From assembly GCA_016718155.1 (NCBI GenBank), contig JADKEH010000010.1, positions 1 through 64,000 on the forward strand: a stretch of 64,000 bases of DNA, given 5' to 3'. A model generated the notes under the pieces. That model worked only from the letters and a program-made list of their open reading frames with translations, was not told where the DNA came from and searched no databases. The stretch's first letter is position 1, and each line of letters starts with the position of its first letter. The translations under genes were made by a program, and so were the position numbers. Origin of the DNA: Candidatus Rhodoferax randersensis (GTDB lineage: Bacteria > Pseudomonadota > Gammaproteobacteria > Burkholderiales > Burkholderiaceae_C). Positions 48,198 to 56,715 of the stretch are shown here, piece by piece.

Positions 48198-48596
48198 TCA
48201 GGACGCCGCTGCGTCCGTGGCGGGGGCTTCGGTCACTGCGGGACGGTCCACCAACTCGACCAAGGCCATGGGCGCATTGTCGCCAACGCGGAAACCCATC
48301 TTCAGGATACGGGTGTAGCCGCCTGGACGTGCTTTGAAGCGCGGGCCCAGGTCGTTGAACAACTTGACGACGCTGTCGCGGTCGCGCAGACGGTCGAACG
48401 CCAGGCGACGGTTTGCAACCGTGGCTTCCTTGGCCAAGGTGATCATCGGCTCGATGACGCGACGCAACTCCTTGGCTTTGGGTACGGTGGTCTTGATGAC
48501 TTCGTGCTCGATGAGCGAGTTCATCATGTTGCGCAGCATCGCCAGGCGATGCGAGCTGGTGCGGTTGAGTTTACGTAGTCCGTGTCCGTGACGCAT
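48198..48596 (-). CDS. rplQ: 50S ribosomal protein L17 (bL17)
   Basis: 132 residues, start MRHGHGLRKLNRTSSHRLAMLRNM, the invariant L17 opening. L17 sits near the peptide exit tunnel of the large subunit. Family core IKTTVPKAKELRRVIEPMITLAK is present, and the C-terminus is an Ala/Thr-rich extension (VTEAPATDAAAS). Last protein gene of the alpha operon, 79 bases after rpoA, followed by tRNA-fMet. Confidence 0.98.
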   Translation of the reverse strand: MRHGHGLRKLNRTSSHRLAMLRNMMNSLIEHEVIKTTVPKAKELRRVIEPMITLAKEATVANRRLAFDRLRDRDSVVKLFNDLGPRFKARPGGYTRILKMGFRVGDNAPMALVELVDRPAVTEAPATDAAAS

Positions 48597-48675
48597 GGTA
48601 GATTTCCTTTGAGTTTTAAATGGGCAGCCGTATCAGGTACTGCCCTTTGCGTGGAACCCCCGAGGGTTCGAAAAA

Positions 48676-49665
48676 TCAGCGCTTTTCCAACGCTGCAGGT
48701 GGCCAGCTTTCCAGCTTCATACCTAATGTCAGACCGCGGGAAGCCAAAACTTCCTTGATCTCGTTGAGCGATTTGCGACCCAGATTGGGGGTCTTGAGCA
48801 ATTCGTTCTCGGTGCGCTGAATCAGATCACCGATGTAATAGATGTTCTCGGCCTTGAGGCAGTTGGCGGACCGAACCGTCAGCTCAAGCTCGTCAACCGG
48901 GCGCAGCAGAATCGGGTCGAACTGGGTGTTGCCGCGTGGCGCGGGCGTATCGAAGGCGGCCAACTCGCTGCCCTCCAGTTGCGCGAACACGGCCAACTGC
49001 TCCACCAGGATTTTTGCCGAGGCGCGCACCGCATCTTCGGCGGAAATGGCGCCATTGGTTTCGATCTCGACCACCAGCTTGTCCAGGTCGGTGCGCTGCT
49101 CAACGCGGGCGCTCTCCACCGTGTACGCAACACGCTTGACGGGCGAAAACGATGCATCCAGAACAATGCGCCCGATCGACTTGGTCGGCTCGTCGCCATA
49201 ACGGCGCATGGTCCCCGGCACGTAACCACGGCCTTTTTCAATCTTGATCTGCATGTCGAGCTTGCCGCCGTTCGACAAGTGCGCGATCACGTGATCAGGG
49301 TTGATGATTTCGACGTCGTGCGGCGTCTGAATATCGCTGGCGACCACGATGCCTTCGCCGTCCTTGCGCAGACTCAAGGTGACCTCATCGCGGTTGTGCA
49401 GCTTGAACACAACACCCTTGAGGTTCAGCAGAATGTTGACCACATCCTCTTGCACACCGTCGATCGACGAGTACTCGTGCAGCACCCCCGCGATCGTGAC
49501 TTCGGTGGCGGCATAGCCAGGCATGGACGACAACAAAACCCGGCGCAAGGCGTTGCCAAGCGTATGACCGTAGCCACGCTCGAACGGCTCCAAAACGACT
49601 TTAGCCCGGTTCAGACCGAGCTGTTCGACATTAATTGCTTTGGGTTTCAACAAACTGGATTGCAT
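48676..49665 (-). CDS. rpoA: RNA polymerase alpha subunit
   Basis: 329 residues, start MQSSLLKPKAINVEQLGLNRAKVVLEPFERGYGHTLGNALRRVLLSSMPG. The N-terminal dimerisation domain (to about 230) assembles the polymerase. The C-terminal domain (VDELELTVRSANCLKAENIYYIGDLIQRTENELLKTPNLGRKSLNEIKEVLASRGLTLGM) binds UP elements and activators. Intact and of normal length, between rpsD and rplQ in the alpha operon. Confidence 0.99.
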   Translation of the reverse strand: MQSSLLKPKAINVEQLGLNRAKVVLEPFERGYGHTLGNALRRVLLSSMPGYAATEVTIAGVLHEYSSIDGVQEDVVNILLNLKGVVFKLHNRDEVTLSLRKDGEGIVVASDIQTPHDVEIINPDHVIAHLSNGGKLDMQIKIEKGRGYVPGTMRRYGDEPTKSIGRIVLDASFSPVKRVAYTVESARVEQRTDLDKLVVEIETNGAISAEDAVRASAKILVEQLAVFAQLEGSELAAFDTPAPRGNTQFDPILLRPVDELELTVRSANCLKAENIYYIGDLIQRTENELLKTPNLGRKSLNEIKEVLASRGLTLGMKLESWPPAALEKR

Positions 49666-49769
49666 TCAAACTTCCTCTCAATACCCCCGGCTCGTTACAC
49701 CGGTAAGGCTGGTGAAGCGCCTGGAACGCGGTGCCCCGCGTCCCAGGAACGATTTTTCTATGCCGCGAG

Positions 49770-50393
49770 TTAACGTGAGTACAACTCGACGATCAGCGAT
49801 TCGTTGACATCGGCGGCGAACTGGTCGCGATCGGGCACGCTCTTGAAGGTGCCTTCGGCCTTGTCAAAGTTCACTTCGACCCAGGCTGGCATGCCAACCT
49901 GTTGCGCCAATTGCAGCGCCTCGACCACGCGGTTTTGCTTCTTGGACTTGTCGCGCAGCGCGACGATGTCACCGGCCTTGACCATGTACGAGGGGATGTT
50001 GACGCATTGGCCGTTGACCGTCAGGGCCTTGTGTGAGACCAACTGGCGCGCTTCGGCGCGGGTCGAGCCAAATCCCATGCGGTAAACGACATTGTCCAGG
50101 CGCGACTCCAGCAGGAACAAGAGGTTGGCGCCGGTGTTGCCCTTGCGGCGGTCGGCCTCTTCGAAGTAGCGGCGGAACTGCTTCTCAAGCACGCCATACA
50201 TGCGTTTGACTTTTTGCTTCTCGCGCAGTTGCAGACCGTAGTCGGACGTGCGGGCACCGGAGGTGCGGCCATGCTGGCCAGGCTTGGAGTCGAATTTGGC
50301 CTTGTCGCTGATCGAGCGGCGCGCGCTCTTGAGGAACAGGTCAGTGCCTTCACGGCGGGATAGTTTGGCCTTGGGGCCGAGGTAGCGTGCCAC
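49770..50393 (-). CDS. rpsD: 30S ribosomal protein S4 (uS4)
   Basis: 207 residues, start MARYLGPKAKLSRREGTDLFLKSARRS. S4 is a primary 16S rRNA binder and, in many bacteria, the translational repressor of the alpha operon. The S4 RNA-binding domain is seen at RLDNVVYRMGFGSTRAEARQLVSHKALTVNGQCVNIPSYMVKAGD. No zinc-finger Cys cluster at the N-terminus (C-minus form). Intact. Confidence 0.98.
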   Translation of the reverse strand: MARYLGPKAKLSRREGTDLFLKSARRSISDKAKFDSKPGQHGRTSGARTSDYGLQLREKQKVKRMYGVLEKQFRRYFEEADRRKGNTGANLLFLLESRLDNVVYRMGFGSTRAEARQLVSHKALTVNGQCVNIPSYMVKAGDIVALRDKSKKQNRVVEALQLAQQVGMPAWVEVNFDKAEGTFKSVPDRDQFAADVNESLIVELYSR

Positions 50394-50481
50394 GTGAACT
50401 TCCTTTTTGTCATCTGCCGCAGCGAACTGCGGGAGCCATCAACTCGGAGTCAATGGCGGTGGGCTTGGTTGAGAAACGAAA

Positions 50482-50886
50482 TTAGATGCGACGACGCTTC
50501 TGTGGACGGCAGCCATTGTGTGGCACCGGCGTCACGTCAGCGATCATGTTGATGCGGATACCCAGCGCGGCCAAGGCTCGCACCGAGGATTCACGACCGG
50601 GGCCAGGACCCTTGATTTCGACATCCAGGTTCTTGATGCCCTGCTCAACGGCGGCACGGCCAGCCACTTCGGACGCCACCTGGGCGGCGAACGGCGTGGA
50701 CTTGCGGGAGCCCTTGAAGCCTTGACCACCCGACGACGCCCAAGACAAGGCATTGCCCTGGCGATCGGTGATCGTGATGATGGTGTTGTTGAAAGACGCG
50801 TGAACGTGTGCGACGCCGTCGGCAACGTTCTTGCGGACTTTCTTGCGCACGCGCTGCGCGGCGTTATTGGCGGGAGCTTTTGCCAT
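50482..50886 (-). CDS. rpsK: 30S ribosomal protein S11 (uS11)
   Basis: 134 residues, start MAKAPANNAAQRVRKKVRKNVADGVAHVHASFNNTIITITDRQGN. S11 forms part of the platform of the small subunit near the mRNA exit. Hallmark GGQGFKGSRKSTPFAAQ and the ending DVTPVPHNGCRPQKRRRI are present. Intact alpha operon gene. Confidence 0.98.
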   Translation of the reverse strand: MAKAPANNAAQRVRKKVRKNVADGVAHVHASFNNTIITITDRQGNALSWASSGGQGFKGSRKSTPFAAQVASEVAGRAAVEQGIKNLDVEIKGPGPGRESSVRALAALGIRINMIADVTPVPHNGCRPQKRRRI

Positions 50887-50905
50887 AGTAGTCTTTCAGT
50901 ACCGG

Positions 50906-51271
50906 TTATTTCTTGAGTGCCTGAGCAGCCTTGCGCGGGCCCTTGCGGGTACGGGCATTGGTGCGCGTGCGCTGACCGCGCACGGGCAAGCCGCGACGAT
51001 GGCGAAAACCGCGGTAGCAGCCGATGTCCATCAATCGCTTGATGTTCATCGTCGTCTCGCGACGCAAGTCACCTTCGATGGTGAAGACAGCGATCTGGTC
51101 GCGAATCTTCTCCAGGTCTCCGTCTGTCAGGTCTTTGACCTTCTTGGAGTAAGCGATGCCACATGCTTCGCAAATCTTGCGAGCGCGGGTGCGACCAATA
51201 CCAAAGATGGCGGTAAGACCAATCTCGGAATGCTGATGCGGCGGAATATTGATGCCAGCGATACGTGCCAT
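50906..51271 (-). CDS. rpsM: 30S ribosomal protein S13 (uS13)
   Basis: 121 residues, start MARIAGINIPPHQHSEIGLTAIFGIGRTRARKIC. S13 is in the head of the small subunit and contacts the P-site tRNA through its C-terminal tail (RGLPVRGQRTRTNARTRKGPRKAAQALKK). Intact. It opens the alpha operon proper, downstream of rpmJ. Confidence 0.98.
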   Translation of the reverse strand: MARIAGINIPPHQHSEIGLTAIFGIGRTRARKICEACGIAYSKKVKDLTDGDLEKIRDQIAVFTIEGDLRRETTMNIKRLMDIGCYRGFRHRRGLPVRGQRTRTNARTRKGPRKAAQALKK

Positions 51272-51295
51272 GTTCGTCCTCTAAAACTCGTGCAA

Positions 51296-51409
51296 TTAAC
51301 CTTGACGCTGCTTGTGACGGGGATCGGTACAGATCACACGCACAACGCCTTTACGCCGGATTACTTTGCAGTTACGGCAAATTTTCTTGACCGAAGCCGA
51401 AACCTTCAT
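51296..51409 (-). CDS. rpmJ: 50S ribosomal protein L36 (bL36)
   Basis: A 37-residue gene: [21 protein letters not shown], ending [12 protein letters not shown]. The three Cys and one His (CRNC...C...H) form the zinc-binding ribbon of the zinc-containing (C-plus) form. Position between infA and rpsM is standard. The gene is in frame with no overlap; 18 bases separate its ATG from the infA stop. Confidence 0.98.
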
Positions 51410-51427
51410 TTCATTCTCCTAAAACTG

Positions 51428-51646
51428 TTACTTCGCCCTGAACACAATCCGTGCCCGACTCAAGTCATAAGGCGTCAACTCCACGGTGACCTTGTCACCC
51501 GGAAGGATGCGGATGTAGTGCATCCGCATCTTTCCTGAAATATGTCCCAGCACCACGTGTCCGTTTTCCAGCTTCACGCGAAACGTCGCGTTGGGCAGGT
51601 TTTCGACCACTTCACCCTGCATCTGAATGACATCGTCTTTTGACAT
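51428..51646 (-). CDS. infA: Translation initiation factor IF-1
   Basis: 72 residues, start MSKDDVIQMQGEVVENLPNATFRVKLENGHVVLGHISGKMRMHYIRILPGDKVTVELTPYDLSRARIVFRAK. A complete S1-like OB fold with the typical GKMR and SRARIVFR segments. IF-1 blocks the A site during initiation. Location between secY and rpmJ is the usual one in betaproteobacteria. Confidence 0.98.
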   Translation of the reverse strand: MSKDDVIQMQGEVVENLPNATFRVKLENGHVVLGHISGKMRMHYIRILPGDKVTVELTPYDLSRARIVFRAK

Positions 51647-51659
51647 AACACTCGACCGC

Positions 51660-52970
51660 TTAAGAAGACTTGAAATTGGCCTTCTTCAGCAACGATTCAT
51701 ACTGCTGCGACATCATGTAATTCTGAACCTGTGCCATGAAATCCATGGTCACCACAACGATGATCAGAAGTGAGGTGCCACCGAAATAGAAGGGCACGTT
51801 GTACTTCAAGATCAGAAACTCGGGCAGCAAACACACCATCGTGATGTAGATCGCACCGGCGAAAGTCAGGCGCAACAGGATCTTGTCGATGTACTTTGCA
51901 GTTTGGTCACCTGGCCGAATACCGGGGATGAACGCGCCACTCTTCTTGAGGTTGTCTGCCGTCTCACGGCTGTTGAACACCAGCGCTGTGTAGAAGAAGC
52001 AGAAAAATATGATCGCGGCCGCATAGAACATGACATAGATCGGCTGCCCTGGCGACAAGGAACTGGCGATGTCTTTCAACCAGCGCATCGACTCGCCCGC
52101 GCTGAACCAACCCACAACCGTTGCCGGCAGCAAAATGATCGACGAAGCAAAGATCGGAGGAATCACCCCCGCCATGTTCAGCTTCAGCGGCAAGTGCGAA
52201 GACTGACCGCCATAGACCTTGTTGCCAACCTGGCGCTTGGCGTAATTGACCAGAATCTTGCGCTGACCACGCTCCACGAACACCACGAACCAGGTAACGA
52301 CACCCACCAAAACAATAATCAGCAAGGCCACAAAATAGCTCATGGCACCGGTGCGAACCAATTCCAGCAATCCGCCAATGGCATTGGGCAACCCCGCAGC
52401 AATACCGGCAAAGATCAAAATCGAAATACCGTTGCCCAGCCCGCGCTCGGTGATCTGCTCGCCCAGCCACATCAGGAACATGGTGCCCGCGGTCAAGGTG
52501 AACACCGCCGTCATCCGGAACCCAAAACCCGGCGCAATCACCAGCCCGGCGGAACTCTCCAGAGCCAAGGCAATGCCCATTGACTGGAACAGCGCAAGGC
52601 CCAAAGTGCCGTAACGGGTGTACTGGGTAATCTTGCGACGCCCGGCCTCACCCTCTTTCTTCAACTGCTCAAACGCCGGCAGTACGTAGGTCAACAACTG
52701 CATCACGATCGACGCCGAGATGTACGGCATGATGCCCAAGGCAAAAATCGTGAAGCGCGACAAGGCACCGCCTGAGAACATGTTGAACATGCCCAGGATG
52801 CCGCCCTGTTGTCCCTTGAAGAACTGCTGCAGCTGCGCCGGGTCAATGCCCGGAACCGGAATGTGCGCGCCGACGCGGTACACAACCAGCGCAAGCAGCA
52901 AAAACATCAGTCGGCGACGCAGGTCGCCGAACTTGCCGGTCTTTGCCAGTTGAGTCGCGTTAGTGGCCAC
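51660..52970 (-). CDS. secY: Protein translocase subunit SecY
   Basis: 436 residues, start MATNATQLAKTGKFGDLRRRLMFLLLALVVYRVGAHIPVPGIDP. Ten membrane helices are recognisable. Family motifs GIMPYISASIVMQLLTYVLP, EQITERGLGNGISILIFAGI and the cytoplasmic loop FVERGQRKILVNYAKRQVG are intact. SecY forms the channel of the Sec translocon. It ends the spc operon block, 14 bases before infA. Confidence 0.99.
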   Translation of the reverse strand: MATNATQLAKTGKFGDLRRRLMFLLLALVVYRVGAHIPVPGIDPAQLQQFFKGQQGGILGMFNMFSGGALSRFTIFALGIMPYISASIVMQLLTYVLPAFEQLKKEGEAGRRKITQYTRYGTLGLALFQSMGIALALESSAGLVIAPGFGFRMTAVFTLTAGTMFLMWLGEQITERGLGNGISILIFAGIAAGLPNAIGGLLELVRTGAMSYFVALLIIVLVGVVTWFVVFVERGQRKILVNYAKRQVGNKVYGGQSSHLPLKLNMAGVIPPIFASSIILLPATVVGWFSAGESMRWLKDIASSLSPGQPIYVMFYAAAIIFFCFFYTALVFNSRETADNLKKSGAFIPGIRPGDQTAKYIDKILLRLTFAGAIYITMVCLLPEFLILKYNVPFYFGGTSLLIIVVVTMDFMAQVQNYMMSQQYESLLKKANFKSS

Positions 52971-52997
52971 TTGTCAAGTCTTTCGGGGAACCGGGTA

Positions 52998-53432
52998 TCA
53001 GGCGACGCTGCCGCCGACGGCCTCGATGGCCGCCTTGGCACCTGCGGTTGCGCCGATGCCCGTGAGCTTCACGGACTTGGTCAAGGCGCCGGTCTTGACA
53101 ACCTTCACGGTCTTGATCAGCTCGCCAACCAAACCAGCTTGCTTGAGCGTCAACAGGTCAACCTCGGCCGCACCCAGGCGCTCCAGCGAAGTCAAGGTGA
53201 CTTCGGCGTTGAACTTCAGAGACTGGGACTTGAAGCCGCGCTTGGGCAGACGACGCTGCAAAGGCATCTGACCGCCTTCAAAGCCCACCTTGTGGTAGCC
53301 ACCAGCGCGGGACTTTTGACCCTTGTGGCCGCGACCGGCGGTCTTGCCGATCCCAGAGCCGATGCCACGACCGACACGACGCTTGTAGTGCTTTGCACCA
53401 TCGGCGGGCTTGATGCCATTGAGTTCCATCAT
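52998..53432 (-). CDS. rplO: 50S ribosomal protein L15 (uL15)
   Basis: About 144 residues. Two adjacent ATGs (53432 and 53429) precede ELNGIKPADGAKHYKRRVGRGIGSGIGKTAGRGHKGQKSRAG, the glycine-rich L15 opening. The C-terminal globular part (VKVVKTGALTKSVKLTGIGATAGAKAAIEAVGGSV) is normal. Binds 23S rRNA late in assembly. It is followed by secY with a 27-base gap. Confidence 0.97.
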   Translation of the reverse strand: MMELNGIKPADGAKHYKRRVGRGIGSGIGKTAGRGHKGQKSRAGGYHKVGFEGGQMPLQRRLPKRGFKSQSLKFNAEVTLTSLERLGAAEVDLLTLKQAGLVGELIKTVKVVKTGALTKSVKLTGIGATAGAKAAIEAVGGSVA

Positions 53433-53439
53433 CAACCTC

Positions 53440-53622
53440 TTAGAGCACTTTGACCAGATAACTGATCTTGTTAATCATGCCGCGGACTTCTGGCGTATCC
53501 ACCAGTTCACGCGTGCTGCTGACCTTGCGCAGGCCCAAACCGCGCACGGTGGCGCGATGCGATTCTTTGCAACCGATGGGGCTGCGAACCAGTTGAACCT
53601 TGACTGTTTGCTGTGTTGTCAT
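53440..53622 (-). CDS. rpmD: 50S ribosomal protein L30 (uL30)
   Basis: 60 residues: MTTQQTVKVQLVRSPIGCKESHRATVRGLGLRKVSSTRELVDTPEVRGMINKISYLVKVL. The pattern VQLVRSPIG and GLGLRKVxxxRELxDTPxVRGMI is diagnostic. Located between rpsE and rplO as in other spc operons. Only 5 to 8 bases separate its stop from the rplO start. Confidence 0.97.
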   Translation of the reverse strand: MTTQQTVKVQLVRSPIGCKESHRATVRGLGLRKVSSTRELVDTPEVRGMINKISYLVKVL

Positions 53623-53636
53623 TTCAGAGCTCCCGC

Positions 53637-54161
53637 TTAGACGAAGAGTTCTTCGACCGACTTGCCGCGCTTGGCCGCCACGTCCGCCGGGGTGGTGGCG
53701 TGAGCAAGCGCGTCCAAGGTGGCACGAACCATGTTGTAGGGATTGGTCGAACCATGGCTCTTGGCCACGATATCGGTGATGCCGATAACTTCGAACACCG
53801 CGCGCATCGGACCGCCAGCAATGATGCCGGTGCCCTTTGGCGCCGGCGCCATCATGACGTTGGCGGCACCGTGATGGCCCATCACCTTGTGGTGAATCGA
53901 ACCATTCTTGAGCGACACCTTGGTCATGTTGCGGCGAGCTTCTTCCATGGCCTTCTGCACGGCAGCAGGCACTTCCTTGGACTTGCCCTTGCCCATGCCG
54001 ACGCGACCGTCGCCATCACCCACCACGGTGAGGGCCGCGAAACCGAGGATACGGCCGCCCTTGACCACCTTGGTGACACGATTGATCGCGATCATCTTCT
54101 CGCGCAGGCCGTCTTCAGGCCCTTCAGCCTTACCCTGCATCTTCGCTTGTACTTTAGCCAT
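53637..54161 (-). CDS. rpsE: 30S ribosomal protein S5 (uS5)
   Basis: 174 residues, start MAKVQAKMQGKAEGPEDGLREKMIAINRVTKVVKGGRILGFAALTVVGDGDGRVGMGKGKSKEVP. The double-stranded-RNA-binding-like N-terminal domain and the C-terminal S5 domain (GTGIIAGGPMRAVFEVIGITDIVAKSHGSTNPYNMVRATLDAL) are complete. S5 affects translational fidelity. Its start is 18 bases after the rplR stop. Confidence 0.98.
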   Translation of the reverse strand: MAKVQAKMQGKAEGPEDGLREKMIAINRVTKVVKGGRILGFAALTVVGDGDGRVGMGKGKSKEVPAAVQKAMEEARRNMTKVSLKNGSIHHKVMGHHGAANVMMAPAPKGTGIIAGGPMRAVFEVIGITDIVAKSHGSTNPYNMVRATLDALAHATTPADVAAKRGKSVEELFV

Positions 54162-54178
54162 TGTGTTTTCCGATCTGC

Positions 54179-54544
54179 TTAGAACTGCAAGCCAGCTTCG
54201 CGCGCCGCATCGGCCAACGCCTTGACGCGGCCATGGTAAGCAAAGCCGGAACGGTCAAACGCCACTTTGTCGACGCCGGCCGCTTTCGCCTTCTCGGCGA
54301 CGCGCTTGCCAACCAGTTGGGCAGCGGCGACATTGCTGCCCTTGCCCGAACCACCCAGGGTCTTGCGCACTTCGACTTCTGCGGTGGAGGCAGTGGCCAA
54401 CACCTTGGCGCCGTCGCCAGAAATGACGCTGGCGTAGATATGCAGGTTGGTGCGGTTCACGGTCAAACGCGCCACACCTTGCGTGGCGATACGAATGCGG
54501 GTCTGACGTGCCCGACGAAGACGCTGCTCTTTTTTGGTCAACAT
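54179..54544 (-). CDS. rplR: 50S ribosomal protein L18 (uL18)
   Basis: 121 residues, start MLTKKEQRLRRARQTRIRIATQGVARLTVNRTNLHIYASVI. Binds 5S rRNA with L5 and L25. The ending VAFDRSGFAYHGRVKALADAAREAGLQF is the standard L18 signature. Intact, between rplF and rpsE. Confidence 0.98.
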   Translation of the reverse strand: MLTKKEQRLRRARQTRIRIATQGVARLTVNRTNLHIYASVISGDGAKVLATASTAEVEVRKTLGGSGKGSNVAAAQLVGKRVAEKAKAAGVDKVAFDRSGFAYHGRVKALADAAREAGLQF

Positions 54545-54555
54545 GATGCAGCTCC

Positions 54556-55089
54556 TTATTTCTTCTTGGTTTCTTTGATCGTGATCTTCTCGTCCGCATA
54601 GCGGATGCCCTTGCCTTTGTAGGGCTCGGGCGGACGAATTGCACGAATCTCGGCGGCCACCTGGCCGACGCGTTGGCGGTCGGCACCCTTGATCACGATT
54701 TCGGTCGGGGTCGGGGTTGCCACAGCGATGCCAGCAGGCATGTCTTTGTTGACGGGGTGGGAGTAACCCACCGCCAGATTGAGCTTGGCGCCTTGCGCTT
54801 GGGCCTTGTAACCGACGCCAACCAGACTGAGCTTCTTCTCGAAACCCTTGGTGACACCGACCACCATGTTGTTGACCAACTGGCGCATGGTGCCGCTCAT
54901 GGCATCGGCTTCGCGGGAGTCGTTGGCAGGCACAAAAGTCAGCTTGCCAGCGTCGTTAACGACCTTGACCAACGCACTTTGCGACAACGACAACGCACCA
55001 CCAGACGCCTTGACGCTGATCTGGTCATCCTTAAGCGACACATCCACACCTGCGGGGATGGTCACGGGCATTTTTCCTACACGGGACAT
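54556..55089 (-). CDS. rplF: 50S ribosomal protein L6 (uL6)
   Basis: 177 residues, start MSRVGKMPVTIPAGVDVSLKDDQISVKASGGALSLSQS. Two repeated L6 domains. The second carries GADRQRVGQVAAEIRAIRPPEPYKGKGIRYADEKI, the family hallmark. L6 lies near the sarcin-ricin loop and factor-binding site. Intact. Confidence 0.98.
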   Translation of the reverse strand: MSRVGKMPVTIPAGVDVSLKDDQISVKASGGALSLSQSALVKVVNDAGKLTFVPANDSREADAMSGTMRQLVNNMVVGVTKGFEKKLSLVGVGYKAQAQGAKLNLAVGYSHPVNKDMPAGIAVATPTPTEIVIKGADRQRVGQVAAEIRAIRPPEPYKGKGIRYADEKITIKETKKK

Positions 55090-55115
55090 TTTCAGTTTCT
55101 CCTCAATGTCACGCT

Positions 55116-55511
55116 TTAGGCGACGTAGCAGAGCACTTCGCCACCGACACCGGTAGCGCGCGCCTTGCGATCAGTCATGACACCCTTGGGCGTGGTCACA
55201 ATCGCCACGCCGAGGCCGTTTTGGACTTGGGGGATGGCATCGCTGCCACGGTAGACACGCAAGCCGGGGCGGCTGACGCGCTCAATGCGCTCGATGACAG
55301 GGCGGCCAGCGTAGTACTTCAGGGCGATTTCGAGCTCGGACTTGCCGTCTTCGCTCTTGACCTTGAAGCCATCGATATAGCCTTCGTCTTTCAACACCTG
55401 CGCGATCGCAACCTTCACCTTGGAAGAGGGTACGCTCACAGTGGTCTTGGCCACCATTTGCGCATTGCGAATACGGGTCAACAGGTCAGCAATGGGATCA
55501 CTCATGCTCAT
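55116..55511 (-). CDS. rpsH: 30S ribosomal protein S8 (uS8)
   Basis: 131 residues, start MSMSDPIADLLTRIRNAQMVAKTTVSVPSSKVKVAIAQVLKDEGYI. A primary 16S rRNA binder and, in enterobacteria, the repressor of the spc operon. C-terminal GLGVAIVTTPKGVMTDRKARATGVGGEVLCYVA is typical. An alternative start two codons later (MSDPIAD) is possible. Confidence 0.98.
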   Translation of the reverse strand: MSMSDPIADLLTRIRNAQMVAKTTVSVPSSKVKVAIAQVLKDEGYIDGFKVKSEDGKSELEIALKYYAGRPVIERIERVSRPGLRVYRGSDAIPQVQNGLGVAIVTTPKGVMTDRKARATGVGGEVLCYVA

Positions 55512-55529
55512 GTTCAGGTCTCCTGCTGC

Positions 55530-55835
55530 TTACCAGCTGGCTTTGACGATGCCGGGGATTTCCCCTGCAAAAGCCATTTCACGAATCTTTGCGCGCGCCA
55601 GACCGAAGTGCTGGAACGTGCCACGGGGGCGGCCGGTGATGGAACAACGGTTGCGCTGACGCGTCGGGTTTGCGTTGCGAGGGAGCTTTTGCAGGCCCAG
55701 ACGGGCTGCTGCACGCTCTTCGTCGCTGCGCTTTGCGTCGTTGGCGATGCCTTTGAGTTCCGCGTGTTTCTTCGCGTACTTGGCAACCAGATTGTCGCGC
55801 TTGAGCTCGCGCTCGATTAAAGCCATTTTAGCCAC
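55530..55835 (-). CDS. rpsN: 30S ribosomal protein S14 (uS14), zinc-free form
   Basis: 101 residues, start MAKMALIERELKRDNLVAKYAKKHAELKGIANDAKRSDEERAAARLGLQKLPRNANPTRQRNRCSITGRPRGTFQHFGLARAKIREMAFAGEIPGIVKASW. The longer form without the CxxC zinc pair, as usual in proteobacteria. Located between rplE and rpsH, with 8 bases to the rplE stop. Confidence 0.98.
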   Translation of the reverse strand: MAKMALIERELKRDNLVAKYAKKHAELKGIANDAKRSDEERAAARLGLQKLPRNANPTRQRNRCSITGRPRGTFQHFGLARAKIREMAFAGEIPGIVKASW

Positions 55836-55843
55836 GGGTCACC

Positions 55844-56389
55844 TCAGTTCTTGAACGGGAAACGGAAACCCGCGAGCAGTGCCTTGCACTCTTCATCGGT
55901 CTTGGCCGTTGTGGTGATGCTGATATTGAGACCACGCAAGGCATCCACCTTGTCGTACTCAATCTCAGGGAAAATGATCTGCTCTTTGACGCCGATGTTG
56001 TAGTTGCCACGGCCATCGAAGGCACGGCCGGAGATACCACGGAAGTCGCGTACACGGGGCAGCGCCACGGTGACGAAACGGTCCAGGAACTCGAACATCT
56101 GGACGCCACGCAGCGTCACCATGCAGCCAATGGCCTGGTCTTCGCGGATCTTGAATCCGGCGATGGCCTTCTTGGACTTGGTCACAACCGGCTTTTGACC
56201 AGCAATCTTGGTCAGGTCGCTAACAGCGTGATCCATAACCTTCTTGTCCGCCACAGCCTCGCTCACACCCATGTTGAGCGTGATCTTGGACAGACGGGGA
56301 ACCTGCATCACGGACTTGTAGCCAAACTTGGCCATCAGTTCCGGAGCGACTTTTTCACGATAGTGTTGTTGCAGACGTGCCATGCTCAT
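55844..56389 (-). CDS. rplE: 50S ribosomal protein L5 (uL5)
   Basis: Up to 181 residues. Starts at MSMARLQQHYREKVAPELMAKFGYKSVMQVPRLSKITLNMGVSEA (56389) or two codons later. The first ATG overlaps the rplX stop as ATGA (56386-56389), favouring coupled translation. L5 binds 5S rRNA and touches the P-site tRNA. DFRGISGRAFDGRGNYNIGVKEQIIFPEI is intact. Confidence 0.98.
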   Translation of the reverse strand: MSMARLQQHYREKVAPELMAKFGYKSVMQVPRLSKITLNMGVSEAVADKKVMDHAVSDLTKIAGQKPVVTKSKKAIAGFKIREDQAIGCMVTLRGVQMFEFLDRFVTVALPRVRDFRGISGRAFDGRGNYNIGVKEQIIFPEIEYDKVDALRGLNISITTTAKTDEECKALLAGFRFPFKN

Positions 56390-56706
56390 GCCACCTTAAT
56401 TTCTTCGCCGCTGGACTTGTAAACGCGAACGCGCTTGCCATCAGCCAGCAGTTTGATACCGACGCGATCAGCCTTGCCCGTGGCGGCATTGAATATGGCC
56501 ACGTTCGACTGATGAATGGGCATGGCTTTTTCAACGATGCCGCCAGTCATGCCCTTCATCGGGTTGGGCTTGGTGTGTTTCTTCACCAGATTGATGCCCT
56601 CGACCAACACATGGGAGTCATCCTTGCGCAGCGAAATCTTGCCGCGTTTGCCCTTATCGCGCCCGGTGAGCACGATGACTTCGTCGCCTTTGCGAATCTT
56701 ATTCAT
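56386..56706 (-). CDS. rplX: 50S ribosomal protein L24 (uL24)
   Basis: 106 residues, start MNKIRKGDEVIVLTGRDKGKRGKISLRKDDSHVLVEGINLVKKHTKPNP. The KOW motif (GDEVIVLTGRDKGKRG) is clear. An assembly initiator of the large subunit. Stop overlaps the rplE start. It begins 9 bases after rplN. Confidence 0.98.
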   Translation of the reverse strand: MNKIRKGDEVIVLTGRDKGKRGKISLRKDDSHVLVEGINLVKKHTKPNPMKGMTGGIVEKAMPIHQSNVAIFNAATGKADRVGIKLLADGKRVRVYKSSGEEIKVA

Positions 56707-56715
56707 GGCACTTCC